Below the pieces are notes generated by a model, which worked only from the letters and a program-made list of their open reading frames with translations, made no database searches and was not told the DNA's origin. Shown piece by piece: positions 7,863 to 16,868 of a DNA stretch of 64,000 nt. Source of the DNA: Streptomyces sp. F001 (GTDB taxonomy: Bacteria > Actinomycetota > Actinomycetes > Streptomycetales > Streptomycetaceae); NCBI RefSeq assembly GCF_004187715.1, contig NZ_QZWF01000001.1, positions 372,001 to 436,000 of the forward strand. Reading direction: 5' to 3'. The first letter of the stretch is position 1. Each line of letters opens with the position of its first letter. Both the position numbers and the translations under genes were made by a program.

Positions 7863-9551
7863 ATGGCCTCGACACTGGCGCACTCGACACCGGCGCAGGA
7901 GCAGCACCCGGGATCCGCGACGCACGACGTCACCAACCAGCCACCTCCCCTGACCCCCTATGACGCGTCCGAGGACACGGCCCTGCTCGAAGGGCTGCGC
8001 CGCGAGGGCGCGGCGTGGGCCGAGGAGGACATCCGGCGGCTCGGCCGACGGGCCGGGAGTGCCGAGGCGCAGGAGTGGGGCGAGCAGGCCAACCGCTACG
8101 AGCCCGAGCTGCGCACGCACGACCGGTACGGCCACCGCGTCGACGAGGTCGAGTTCCACCCGAGCTGGCACCACCTGATGCGCGTCGCCGTCGCCGAGGG
8201 GCTGGCGGGGGCGCCCTGGGCGGACGAGCGGCCCGGAGCGCATGTCGCCCGGACCGCGGGCGGGATGGTGTGGGGACACACCGAGGCGGGGCACGGCTGT
8301 CCGACGTCGATGACGTATGCCGCCGTCCCTGTGCTGCGTCGGCAGCCCGAGCTCGCGAAGGTCTACGAACCCCTGCTGACCAGCCGGGAGTACGACCCGG
8401 GTCTGCGCGTGCCGACCGAGAAGCGCGGTCTGCTCGCGGGGATGGGGATGACCGAGAAGCAGGGCGGCTCCGACGTCCGTACGAACACGACGACGGCCAC
8501 GCCGACCGCCGAGCCCGGTGTGTACACACTGCGCGGGCACAAGTGGTTCACCTCGGCGCCCATGTGCGACGTCTTCCTGGTGCTGGCCCAGGCTCCGGGC
8601 GGCCTGTCCTGCTTCTTCGTGCCGCGCGTCCTGCCCGACGGCAGCCGCAACACCTTCCGCATCCAGCGTCTGAAGGACAAGCTGGGCAACCGCTCGAACG
8701 CCTCCTCCGAGCCCGAGTTCGACGGGACCGTGGCCTGGCTGGTGGGGCCCGAGGGCCGAGGCGTCAAGACGATCATCGAGATGGTCAACTGCACGCGGCT
8801 GGACTGCGTGATGTCCTCGGCGACGCTGATGCGCAAGACACTCGTCGAGGCGGGCCACCATGTACGGCACCGCAGCGCGTTCGGGGCGCGGCTGATCGAC
8901 CAGCCGCTGATGCGCAACGTCCTGGCCGACCTCGCGCTGGAGTCCGAGGCCGCCACGACGCTCACGCTACGGCTGGCCGGTGCGGCCGACCGGACGGTGC
9001 GCGGGGAGGGCACGGAGAGGGGTGAGGCGGCGTTCCGCCGGATCGCGACCGCCGTCGGCAAGTACTGGGTGACCAAGCGGGGACCGGCCTTCACCGCGGA
9101 GGCCCTGGAGTGCCTGGGCGGCAACGGCTATGTGGAGGACTCGGGCATGCCCCGCCACTACCGTGAGGCGCCCCTGCTGTCGATCTGGGAGGGCTCGGGG
9201 AACGTCAACGCCCTCGATGTGCTACGGGCGTTGAGCCGCGAGCCGGGTACCGCTCAGGCGCTGTTCGACGAGCTCGCCCTGGCGCAGGGCGCGGACGCAC
9301 GGCTGGACGCGGCCGTGTCCCGCCTGGAGCAGGGGCTGGCCACGGCCTCGCCGACCGGTGCGCGGCGGCTCGTGGAGCTGATGGCGCTCGCCCTGCAGGC
9401 GTCGCTGCTGGTCCGGTACGCCCCGTCCGCGGTCGCCGACGCGTTCTGCGCCACACGGCTCGGCGGCGACTGGGGGCATGCGTTCGGCACGCTTCCCGAC
9501 GCGGCCGACATCGACGCGATCCTGAGCAGGGCGCTGCCCGGCGGGGACTGA
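7863..9551 (+). CDS. aidB: AidB-like acyl-CoA dehydrogenase family flavoprotein
   Basis: 562 residues, close in length to E. coli AidB (about 540). Diagnostic segments are GLLAGMGMTEKQGGSDV, RLKDKLGNRSNAS and LECLGGNGYVEDSGMPR followed by IWEGSGN; these match AidB rather than the short catabolic acyl-CoA dehydrogenases. AidB in E. coli is an FAD protein of the adaptive response to alkylation that binds DNA through its C-terminal part. Its enzymatic substrate is unsettled. Here the gene is divergent from a PaaX-type regulator rather than under Ada, suggesting different control. The ATG at 7863 has no strong ribosome site; the first 30 residues are low-complexity and a later start cannot be excluded. 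Confidence 0.85.
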   Translation: MASTLAHSTPAQEQHPGSATHDVTNQPPPLTPYDASEDTALLEGLRREGAAWAEEDIRRLGRRAGSAEAQEWGEQANRYEPELRTHDRYGHRVDEVEFHPSWHHLMRVAVAEGLAGAPWADERPGAHVARTAGGMVWGHTEAGHGCPTSMTYAAVPVLRRQPELAKVYEPLLTSREYDPGLRVPTEKRGLLAGMGMTEKQGGSDVRTNTTTATPTAEPGVYTLRGHKWFTSAPMCDVFLVLAQAPGGLSCFFVPRVLPDGSRNTFRIQRLKDKLGNRSNASSEPEFDGTVAWLVGPEGRGVKTIIEMVNCTRLDCVMSSATLMRKTLVEAGHHVRHRSAFGARLIDQPLMRNVLADLALESEAATTLTLRLAGAADRTVRGEGTERGEAAFRRIATAVGKYWVTKRGPAFTAEALECLGGNGYVEDSGMPRHYREAPLLSIWEGSGNVNALDVLRALSREPGTAQALFDELALAQGADARLDAAVSRLEQGLATASPTGARRLVELMALALQASLLVRYAPSAVADAFCATRLGGDWGHAFGTLPDAADIDAILSRALPGGD

Positions 9552-9580
9552 GCGTGCCGGCGGGGCGCGTCGCCGCCCCG

Positions 9581-10165
9581 TCAGCCCGTCCTGCGCCCCC
9601 ACAGCGGATCGAACCGCGCCCAGTCGAGGTCCCATTGGTCCAGGCGGCGGCGTTCCAGGCGGGCGAGCAGGGCGCGCCCGCCGGTCAACGGCACCACGGC
9701 GGCGCTCAGACCCGCGAGGCCGCCGGTCAGCGAGGCCCGCACCCGGGCCTGGGACTCGGAGGCGGGCGCGGTCACCAGGCTGCCCCGGCGGTCCGTCCAC
9801 ACGGTGACCGGCGTGCCGACGGAGCTGCCGGGGCGGACCCGGGCCTGGCCGGTGCGCGAGGAACCGTCCGGCACCGTCCAGCGCACCTCGGCCCACACCC
9901 GCTCACCGTTCGACGCGCCGCCCGCCGCGCGCGACGCTCCGGGGACGTCCTTGGTCAGGCTCGCCGTCACAGGCCGCCACTCGGCACGCTCACGAGCGAG
10001 CTCCTGTTCCACGGACCGAGCCACCGTCAGGCCGGCGAGCACCCCGCCGAGGACGGTGAGCATCCCGGCGCCGAGCAGAACCCAGGCCTCCACCGTGTCG
10101 GCACGTCGCTTGAGCGGGTTGCGCCGCCAGCGCCACAGCCACACCTTCGGACAACGGAACGCCAT
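9581..10165 (-). CDS. Rv1733c-family membrane protein
   Basis: 194 residues with two membrane segments at about 28-50 and 143-165, separated by a polar domain of roughly 90 residues. The Trp/Arg-rich start (WLWRWRRNPLKRRAD) followed by a hydrophobic helix is the signature of the actinobacterial Rv1733c family, which is expanded in Streptomyces and of unknown function. An excellent ribosome site (GAGGAGGA) precedes the ATG at 10165. It is convergent with the AidB-like gene (30-bp gap) and divergent from the BNR-repeat gene. The 203-bp gap to the latter must hold promoters for both; no clear boxes were seen there. Confidence 0.75.
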   Translation of the reverse strand: MAFRCPKVWLWRWRRNPLKRRADTVEAWVLLGAGMLTVLGGVLAGLTVARSVEQELARERAEWRPVTASLTKDVPGASRAAGGASNGERVWAEVRWTVPDGSSRTGQARVRPGSSVGTPVTVWTDRRGSLVTAPASESQARVRASLTGGLAGLSAAVVPLTGGRALLARLERRRLDQWDLDWARFDPLWGRRTG

Positions 10166-10368
10166 CGAAGGCTTCCTCCTCGTGAGCGCACGAACATCAC
10201 CGGCCGCCCTCCCATACGGCGAACGGCTCGCCGATGCTCAGCGCGCGCCTGCGCGGTGACCGGCGACACCCCACTGACCTGCGACGAAGCGATTCCGAGG
10301 GTGACTGTCAGTGCCGGGGTGCAGACTGGCCGGTATCTGAGACAAGGACGTCGCGGAGGTGATCGGCA

Positions 10369-11454
10369 ATGACCGAGGTACTGCTCGCCGTGGGCACCCG
10401 CAAGGGCCTGTTCATCGGGCGCCGGCGCGGTGGCGCCTGGGAGTTCGACGAGAGTCCCTACTTCAACGCACAGGCCGTGTACTCGGTCGCCATCGACACC
10501 CGCGGCGCCACCCCGCGGCTGCTGGCGGGCGGTGACAGCGCGCACTGGGGGCCGTCGGTGTTCCACTCCGACGACCTGGGCCGGACGTGGACCGAACCGG
10601 CACAACCGGCCGTCAAGTTCCCGCAGGACACGGGCGCTTCGCTGGAGCGGGTGTGGCAGCTGCACCCGGCGGCCGCGGAGCCGGACGTGGTCTACGCGGG
10701 CACGGAACCGGCCGCGCTGTACCGCTCCGAGGACCGCGGGGAGCACTTCGACCTCGTCCGTCCGCTGTGGGAGCACCCCACGCGATCGAAGTGGGTGCCG
10801 GGCGGCGGCGGAGAGGGCCTGCACACCGTGATCACCGACCGACGCGATCCGCAGGCGGTCACGGTCGCCGTGTCGACGGCCGGGGTGTTCCGTACGAAGG
10901 ACGGCGGCGCCAGCTGGACACCGTCCAACTCCGGGGTCTCCGCCGTGTTCCTTCCGGATCCCGACCCGGAGTTCGGTCAGTGCGTGCACAAGATCACGCA
11001 GGATGCGTCGACGCCGGACCGGCTGTACCTGCAGAACCACTGGGGGGTGTACCGCAGCGACGACGCCGGTGCGCACTGGACCGACATCGGCAAGGGCCTG
11101 CCCTCGACGTTCGGTTTCGCCGCGGCCGCGCATCCCCACCGCGGCGACACCGCGTACGTGTTCCCGATCAACGCGGACTCGGACCGGGTACCCGCCGGCC
11201 GGCGCTGCCGGGTCTTCCGCACGGCGGACGCGGGCAGCACGTGGGAGCCGCTCACCGCCGGTCTGCCGCAGGAGGACCACTACGGCACGGTGCTGCGCGA
11301 CGCCCTGTGCACGGACGACGCGGACCCGGCGGGCGTGTACTTCGGCAACCGGAACGGCGAGTTGTACGCCTCGGCCGACGACGGCGACAGCTGGCGGCAG
11401 TTGGCGTCGCATCTGCCGGATGTGCTGTGCGTGCGGGCCGCGGTCCTCGAATGA
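10369..11454 (+). CDS. BNR/Asp-box repeat beta-propeller protein (sialidase-like fold)
   Basis: 361 residues made almost entirely of a beta-propeller. At least six Asp-box motifs of the form S/TxDxGxxW can be read: SDDLGRTWT, SEDRGEHF, TKDGGASWT, SDDAGAHWT, TADAGSTWE and SADDGDSWR. No signal peptide is present, so the protein is cytoplasmic or exported by another route. Such proteins are often labelled exo-alpha-sialidase or glycosyl hydrolase, but the Arg triad of true sialidases was not identified, so only the fold is claimed. GGAGGT precedes the ATG at 10369. It converges on the last gene of the NRPS operon with a 56-bp gap and probably marks the left border of the cluster. Confidence 0.8.
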   Translation: MTEVLLAVGTRKGLFIGRRRGGAWEFDESPYFNAQAVYSVAIDTRGATPRLLAGGDSAHWGPSVFHSDDLGRTWTEPAQPAVKFPQDTGASLERVWQLHPAAAEPDVVYAGTEPAALYRSEDRGEHFDLVRPLWEHPTRSKWVPGGGGEGLHTVITDRRDPQAVTVAVSTAGVFRTKDGGASWTPSNSGVSAVFLPDPDPEFGQCVHKITQDASTPDRLYLQNHWGVYRSDDAGAHWTDIGKGLPSTFGFAAAAHPHRGDTAYVFPINADSDRVPAGRRCRVFRTADAGSTWEPLTAGLPQEDHYGTVLRDALCTDDADPAGVYFGNRNGELYASADDGDSWRQLASHLPDVLCVRAAVLE

Positions 11455-11510
11455 GCCGGATGCATCGCACGACGGGGGTTCGGCCCTGGCCACCGGCGAC
11501 CGCCTGCGGG

Positions 11511-12503
11511 TTACTTCTTGTGCCCGATGACCAGGTGCTTCTCGCCGTTGCCCCGCCGCACTTCGCAGTCGCCGAAGCCGGCCCGTTCCAGCAGTGCGAC
11601 GAACTCGGCGGCGGTGCGGTGCCGCCCGGCCATCTCGATGTGCATCACCAGGTTCATCGCGGCGGTGGCCAGCGGACCGCTGCGGTCGTCGTCGAAGAGG
11701 CGGTCCATGATGAGGACCCGGCCGGGTGTCTCGCACGCGCGGTAGGCCTTCTCCAGCAGCGTGACGCAGGTGTCGTCGTCCCAGTCGGAGAGGATGTACC
11801 CGAAGGCGAGGCAGTCACCGGAGGGAAGTTCGTCCGCGAAGAAGTCGCCGCCGAGGAAGTCGAGTCGGTCGGCCACCGGACGTGCCTCGGCATCCTCCCC
11901 GACCAGGGGGCCGACCGCCGGCATGTCGAAGACGGTGGCCTGCAGAGCGGGTTCGGCGAGCAGCGCCGCCACGGCGAACGGCCCGGTGGCGCCGCCGACG
12001 TCGACGAGGCGCTTCGTCCCGGCCATCCCCGCGAGGGCAGCGAGCTCCTGCGACATGCCGAAGCTGAGGTCCCACATGGCGCGCATGAAGGCCCGCAACG
12101 ACTCCGCGTCGCGGTACACGTCGTCGAAGGGGGACGCCTCCGTGGCCGGCTTGCCTCCGGTGAGGTAGGTGTCCAGGCGGCCGAGGCGGCCCTGGGTCTC
12201 CAGCGTGAGGTGCTCGATGAAGCCGCCCAGATACCGGCTGTTGCCGCGGTCGAGGAACGGCACGGCATCGGAGATCAGGGAGAACTCCCCGCCCGCAGCG
12301 CGTTCGACGAGCCCGAGGGACGTCAGGACGAGCAGCATGCGCTCAAGGGTGTCCTGGTCGATGCCGAGGCGCTCGGCGAGGCCCGCCGCGGTGTCCGGAC
12401 CGTCCTCGATGAGGCACGCGAACACTCCGTGCTTGACGGCCATGTGGAGTACCGGGGTGGAGATGAGTCCGTAGACGGTGTTCTCGAGCGCTGGGGGCAT
12501 CAT
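11511..12503 (-). CDS. SAM-dependent O-methyltransferase (acetylserotonin/hydroxyneurosporene type)
   Basis: 330 residues. The N-terminal 90 residues form the winged-helix dimerisation domain of small-molecule O-methyltransferases; the SAM-binding glycine motif LVDVGGATGPF follows near residue 165. The acidic SAM residue lies near FDMP, and the substrate-side region contains DWDDDTC. The start ATG at 12503 overlaps the stop of the upstream hydrolase (ATGA), with GAGGAG upstream, so the two are translationally coupled. It is the last gene of the leftward NRPS operon and is the likely tailoring enzyme for a hydroxyl of the peptide, such as a Tyr phenol or a beta-hydroxyl. The actual acceptor is unknown. 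Confidence 0.85.
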   Translation of the reverse strand: MMPPALENTVYGLISTPVLHMAVKHGVFACLIEDGPDTAAGLAERLGIDQDTLERMLLVLTSLGLVERAAGGEFSLISDAVPFLDRGNSRYLGGFIEHLTLETQGRLGRLDTYLTGGKPATEASPFDDVYRDAESLRAFMRAMWDLSFGMSQELAALAGMAGTKRLVDVGGATGPFAVAALLAEPALQATVFDMPAVGPLVGEDAEARPVADRLDFLGGDFFADELPSGDCLAFGYILSDWDDDTCVTLLEKAYRACETPGRVLIMDRLFDDDRSGPLATAAMNLVMHIEMAGRHRTAAEFVALLERAGFGDCEVRRGNGEKHLVIGHKK

Positions 12504-13315
12504 CGGCGTTGCTCCTCGATCAGATCGATCTCTTGTACAAGGCGGGCCAGTTCCTGCGGGTGGCTGACGTGCGATGCGTGGCCCGCGCCGGGGATCTCGG
12601 CGAACCGGCCGTGCGGCAGCAGCTCGGCGAGCCGGCGCGCCACGTCCCGGTGGTGCGGGGCCGACCGCGATCCGGCGACCACCACGGTGGGGGTGGGGAA
12701 CGTCAGCGGGTCGAAGCGCGGCAGGTCGACGGTGGGGTCCGTCATCTCGGAGATGAGGGTCACCCCGTCCGCGGCGAGGTCGGACGGCTGTGCGCGCGCC
12801 AGGTGCAACCGGCTTGCCGGGCCGAGCAGTTCGGTGAGCAGGGCCCGGGTCGCCTGTTCGGGGCCGCCCTCGGCGGCGGCCCTGCGCACGGTCTGCTCCC
12901 AGGGGTCGTCGGCGGGCCACCAGGGCAGCCAGCGCACCGGGGGTTCGACGGCGACGATCCCGGCGACGAGCGACGGGGCGGCGGCCGCGGCGGCCATCGC
13001 CACCAGGGCGCCGTAGCTGTGGCCGAGCACGACCGGCGTATCCAGCTCCGCCAGGACCGCGCACAGGTCGTCCACGTGCACCTGGTGGTCGACGTCCGCA
13101 CCGCCGAGCGAGCGGGACTGGCCCCAGCCGCGCCGGTCGTAGCCGAGCACCGTACGGCCTTGAAGGTGGTCGGTCACCCGGCGGAAGGCGGCGCTGCGGT
13201 CCATGGAGCCGTGCACGATCACCACGGGCCGGGCAGCAGGGTCCGCTCCGCCTCCCACGGTGGTGACGGTCGGCCGCGCCCGCTCCGGCCCGGCCTGTAT
13301 CGCTGTGTCGTTCAC
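12500..13315 (-). CDS. Alpha/beta hydrolase, candidate thioesterase for the P450-A-T enzyme
   Basis: 271 residues with the alpha/beta-hydrolase order: oxyanion-hole HGSMDRSAAF near residue 35, nucleophile elbow GHSYG near residue 100, and catalytic His in GAGHASH near residue 247. No signal peptide. The GTG at 13315 overlaps the stop of the P450-A-T gene (GTGA), and its own stop overlaps the methyltransferase start. In the balhimycin pathway a hydrolase of this fold (Bhp) releases beta-hydroxytyrosine from the A-T enzyme after P450 hydroxylation. The same gene order here suggests the same job; this is an inference from context. A general editing hydrolase is the alternative. Confidence 0.8.
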   Translation of the reverse strand: MNDTAIQAGPERARPTVTTVGGGADPAARPVVIVHGSMDRSAAFRRVTDHLQGRTVLGYDRRGWGQSRSLGGADVDHQVHVDDLCAVLAELDTPVVLGHSYGALVAMAAAAAAPSLVAGIVAVEPPVRWLPWWPADDPWEQTVRRAAAEGGPEQATRALLTELLGPASRLHLARAQPSDLAADGVTLISEMTDPTVDLPRFDPLTFPTPTVVVAGSRSAPHHRDVARRLAELLPHGRFAEIPGAGHASHVSHPQELARLVQEIDLIEEQRR

Positions 13316-16300
13316 TGTGCCTCTCGCCCCTCGCTCACGAGCTGCACCAGTCCGGCCAGGGTCGGCTCGTCGAGCAGTCGCTGTACGTCGATCACCACAC
13401 CGAAGCGGTCCTCTGCGGCCGCCATGAACTCGGCCATGGCCAGTGAGTCGCCCCCGGCCGAGAAGAAGTCGGTGTCCAGCTTCACCTGGGCCTGCGGCAC
13501 GCGCAGACACGACGAGAACAGCTGGGCCAGCTCCCATGTGACGCGGGTGGGCCCCCCGTCGGTGCCCCGTACGGGTGCGGCAGGCACCGCGGGCACCGGT
13601 GCGGGAGCGATGGCCCCGGCCGAGCCCACGGCCCGGACAGCGCCGTTCCCCGGTGTCGCTGTTTCGTGCTGCTGTCCCACCTTGCCGTTCGTGGTGAGCG
13701 GCAGCTGGTCCATGACGGTGAACGTCGCCGGGATCATGCCGCCGTGCAGACGCTCGGCGAGATAGCGGCGTACCTCCGACTCGTCCCAGGAGCCCGGCTG
13801 CCTGGGCACGACGAGGGCGTGCAGCCTGTTGTCGCGCTCGACGGCGTGACAGGCTGCGACCCCGGGCGCTTTCTCCAACACGCGCTCCACCTCGTCGAGC
13901 TCGACGCGCTGCCCCCGGATCTTTACCTGCCGGTCGCGGCGGCCCACGTACTCCAGGGAGCCGTCCTCCCGCCAGACGCCCAGGTCACCGGTCCGGTACA
14001 TCAGCCGTCCCGGCCGCCCCGCGAACGGGTCGGGCGCGAAGGAGTCGGCCATGAGGTCGGGGCGGCCGAGATAGCGGCCGACACCGATACCGGCGATGTA
14101 CAGCTCGCCCGGGCTGCCGACGGGCAGCAACCGCTGTTCGTCGTCCAGGACGTAGACCCGCTTGCCCGCCACCGGACGCCCGATCGGCGGATCGTCCTCA
14201 CCCACGCACTCGTGCCAGGTGGACCAGATCGCCGCCTCGGCGGGCCCGTAGAGGTTGAGCAGCCTGCGGCCCCGCGCCGTCCAGCGGCCGACCAGGTCGC
14301 CGGGCAGCCGCTCGCCCGCGAAGGCCGCGATGCGCAGGTCGGGCAGCGGATCGTGCGGAAGCACCGACCACACCGACGGCGTCATGATGGCGGCGCTGAC
14401 CCGTCTCTCGCGCAGCAGCCGCAGCAGCGGCGGGCCGGGCGTCAGATGTGCGGCCCGCGCGACGACGAGGGTCGCCCCGCACAGCAGGGCGAGCACGACC
14501 TCGGAGATGCAGCCGTCGAAGTTCAGCGACAGGAACTGCAGCACCCGGTCCTGCGGCCGGATCCGGAACACCTTGCGCTGGGCGATGTGCAGGTTCGTCA
14601 GCGCCTCGTGGCTGTTGGCGATGGCCTTCGGCCGCCCGGTGGTGCCGCTGGTGAACACGACATAGGCGGTGTTGCCCGGCACGACGCCGGTGATCGGCGG
14701 GGCCGAGGCGCGCACTGCCGGGTCCAGAAGGACGACGTCGGCCGGGACGTCCAGGGGCGCGATCCGGGCGGCGGTGACGTCGTCGGCGATGACGAGCCGC
14801 GCCGACGTCTGCTCCAGCATGGTCCTCAGTCGCTCGCCGGGGCAGTCGGCGGCGGCAAGCAGGAAGGCGCCGCCGGCCTTGGCCACCGCGAGGACGGCGA
14901 CGACGAGCTGCACGGAGCGTTCCATGCTGATCGCGACGACCGTCTCGGGCTCCACGCCGAGGTCACGCAGCCGGTGCGCGGCCCCGTTGGCCAGCGCGTC
15001 GATCTCCGCGTACGAGTAGGCGACACCCTCGTCCTCGACCGCTGTGCTGTCCGGCGCCAGTCGGGCCCGCTCCTCGAAGAGCAGCTGCCAGCAGATCTGG
15101 GCGGCACCGTCGTCGGCGCCGGTGTCGTTCCACTCGGCGACGATCTGGTGCCGTTCGAGATCGCTGACCGTCTTCGCCACCGGCACCGCTTCGGCCGCTT
15201 CGGCTGCGGGCGGAAGACCGGCCGACGGGCCGTCCTGCGCCACGGAGTCGGGCGTGCAGCCGACGAGCACCAGGGCGCGGCGCCGGGAGCGGGTGTTGCA
15301 GTGCGGCCCCCACTCCACCGGGTCCGACTCCACCGGGGAGAGCCCGAACTCCTGGTAGCGGTCGATGAAGCCGAGGATCGCCCAGCGCGCCAGGCGTTCG
15401 GCGAACGGCGCGCCCAGGCAGTAGTGCGCGCCGGAGCCGAACCCGAGGTGGCGGCCCTCGCTGCGCGCGATGTCGAAGGCGGTGGGGTCGGTGAACTTGC
15501 GGGGGTCGAGGTTCGCCGCGGCGAGCAGGATGAGGACTCCGTCCCCGGCCGTCAGCTGCACCCCGCCGATCTCGATGTCGCGGACGGCGTGCCGCCCCAC
15601 GTACTGGCTCGACCCGTCGATGCGCATCACCTCGGCCACGGCGGAGTCGACCAGCGAGGGGTCCTGACGCAGCCGCCGCAGCTGCTCCGGGTGCTCGGCG
15701 AGCAGCAGCAGTCCGGTGGAGACGAGGTGCGTCAGCGTCTGGTAGCCGCCGGCGACCAACACCATCGCGTTGGCGGCGACGAGCTGGAGGAGCTCGGCGG
15801 GCGGTTCGCCCGACGGTCCGGCGTCGAAGTCGTCCCGCAGGGCCGTGGCCAGTGTGGTGACGAGGTCGTCGCCCGGCGCGGCGAGGCGTTCGGCGGCCAG
15901 TCGGCGCAGGCCGTCGAGCGCCTCGTCGAGGAGTGGGATCGTCTCCAGGTCGGCCCGGCTGGGAAAAGTGGAGACGCTGCTGAGCAGCCGCTCGTAGGAG
16001 TCGGCCCACTCGGTGAGTTCGGCGCCGCGGCCCGTCATACCGAGCAGATACGTCATCAGGTGCTCGGGCAGCCGCTCCGCGAAGTCCCGTACCAGATCAA
16101 TGGTTCCGGCCTCGGGCAGCGTGTCCAGCACCTCGTCGGCGATCTTCCGCAGGGCCGGGTCGTGCCGGCGCAGGCTGGCCGGTGAGAACTCGCCGCGCAG
16201 GGCGTTCCTGATCCGGGTGTGCTCGGGCGGATCGTTGAACAGGAACTGGGCGGACAGCATCTCGGCGGTCGGCGCGATGCTGCTCATGCCGCGCGCCGCC

Positions 16301-16545
16301 AGGTCGGCCGGGGCGTGGTGGCGGGCGGACGAGAACGCCCGGTGGTTGGCGAGGATCTCGACCGACTCGGCATACCTGGAGCAGACCCAGACACCTCCGA
16401 CCTCGTCGTAGAAGACAGGCGGAAGCTCCGAAATCGCCTCCCAGTAGTTCCGGGGGTCGGCTATGACCTCGGCGCGGCGCAGATTGTGGATGCCGTGCCG
16501 CGCACGGTCGTAGCCGGCAGCGGCACGGGCGGTCGGGGACCCCAC
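13312..16545 (-). CDS. Cytochrome P450 fused to an adenylation-thiolation didomain
   Basis: 1077 residues. Residues 20-430 are a bacterial class I P450: EVMR (the ExxR motif) at 305-308 and heme loop HLGFGSGAHYCLG with the ligand Cys at 376. The I-helix reads VAGGYQTLTH near 264-273, without the usual acidic-Thr pair. Residues 480-970 are an adenylation domain (FTSGTTGRPK, YGPAEAAIW, MYRTGDL, TNGKVGQ). A thiolation domain follows with the carrier Ser in SAGGDSL near 1040. There is no C domain, but LERHQIVAEWNDT at about 463-476 resembles the linker that joins C to A domains. The specificity code reads DGSIAALIWK, which I do not recognise. The GTG at 16545 is the first in-frame start; the ATG pair at about 16580 is in another frame. 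It likely activates an amino acid, tethers it and oxidises it, probably by beta-hydroxylation. Confidence 0.88.
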   Translation of the reverse strand: MGSPTARAAAGYDRARHGIHNLRRAEVIADPRNYWEAISELPPVFYDEVGGVWVCSRYAESVEILANHRAFSSARHHAPADLAARGMSSIAPTAEMLSAQFLFNDPPEHTRIRNALRGEFSPASLRRHDPALRKIADEVLDTLPEAGTIDLVRDFAERLPEHLMTYLLGMTGRGAELTEWADSYERLLSSVSTFPSRADLETIPLLDEALDGLRRLAAERLAAPGDDLVTTLATALRDDFDAGPSGEPPAELLQLVAANAMVLVAGGYQTLTHLVSTGLLLLAEHPEQLRRLRQDPSLVDSAVAEVMRIDGSSQYVGRHAVRDIEIGGVQLTAGDGVLILLAAANLDPRKFTDPTAFDIARSEGRHLGFGSGAHYCLGAPFAERLARWAILGFIDRYQEFGLSPVESDPVEWGPHCNTRSRRRALVLVGCTPDSVAQDGPSAGLPPAAEAAEAVPVAKTVSDLERHQIVAEWNDTGADDGAAQICWQLLFEERARLAPDSTAVEDEGVAYSYAEIDALANGAAHRLRDLGVEPETVVAISMERSVQLVVAVLAVAKAGGAFLLAAADCPGERLRTMLEQTSARLVIADDVTAARIAPLDVPADVVLLDPAVRASAPPITGVVPGNTAYVVFTSGTTGRPKAIANSHEALTNLHIAQRKVFRIRPQDRVLQFLSLNFDGCISEVVLALLCGATLVVARAAHLTPGPPLLRLLRERRVSAAIMTPSVWSVLPHDPLPDLRIAAFAGERLPGDLVGRWTARGRRLLNLYGPAEAAIWSTWHECVGEDDPPIGRPVAGKRVYVLDDEQRLLPVGSPGELYIAGIGVGRYLGRPDLMADSFAPDPFAGRPGRLMYRTGDLGVWREDGSLEYVGRRDRQVKIRGQRVELDEVERVLEKAPGVAACHAVERDNRLHALVVPRQPGSWDESEVRRYLAERLHGGMIPATFTVMDQLPLTTNGKVGQQHETATPGNGAVRAVGSAGAIAPAPVPAVPAAPVRGTDGGPTRVTWELAQLFSSCLRVPQAQVKLDTDFFSAGGDSLAMAEFMAAAEDRFGVVIDVQRLLDEPTLAGLVQLVSEGREAQ

Positions 16546-16637
16546 GCTCTTTCCATCTCCTTGTCCTTGGGTGTCATCATCTGCCCTTCCTCGAGGGAAG
16601 GCCGGTTCACACGGACATGCCTGCCTTCCCCCGGTGG

Positions 16638-16850
16638 TCAGTTGCTCGCCATGCGCTGCGCAAGGCTGCGCGGGCGCATGTCGGTCCAGTTCTCCTCGAT
16701 GAAACGCAGGCATGCCTCGCGCGTGTCGCTGGGGTGCGCGACGGTCCAGCCCGCGGGCACGTCCACGGCGACCGGCCAGAGCGAGTGCTGGTTCTCGTCG
16801 TTGACGAGCACCATGTACGCGGCGTCCGGGTTCTCGAAGGGGTTCGTCAT
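16638..16850 (-). CDS. MbtH-like protein
   Basis: 70 residues, the normal size. The family signature is complete: NPFENPD at the start, [15 protein letters not shown], and WTDMRP near the end. MbtH proteins bind adenylation domains and support their folding or activity. It lies between NRPS B and the P450-A-T gene on the same strand, so any of the nine adenylation domains may be its client; domains with Tyr-type codes are the usual dependants. Between it and NRPS B lies an array of 14-bp tandem repeats. Confidence 0.97.
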   Translation of the reverse strand: MTNPFENPDAAYMVLVNDENQHSLWPVAVDVPAGWTVAHPSDTREACLRFIEENWTDMRPRSLAQRMASN

Positions 16851-16868
16851 GTCCTGGCTCCTTGGTGG

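Noticed and set aside
9555..9580. Weak GC hairpin between the AidB-like and Rv1733c-like genes
   Set aside because: The stem is only about six bases and imperfect; not enough to call a terminator.
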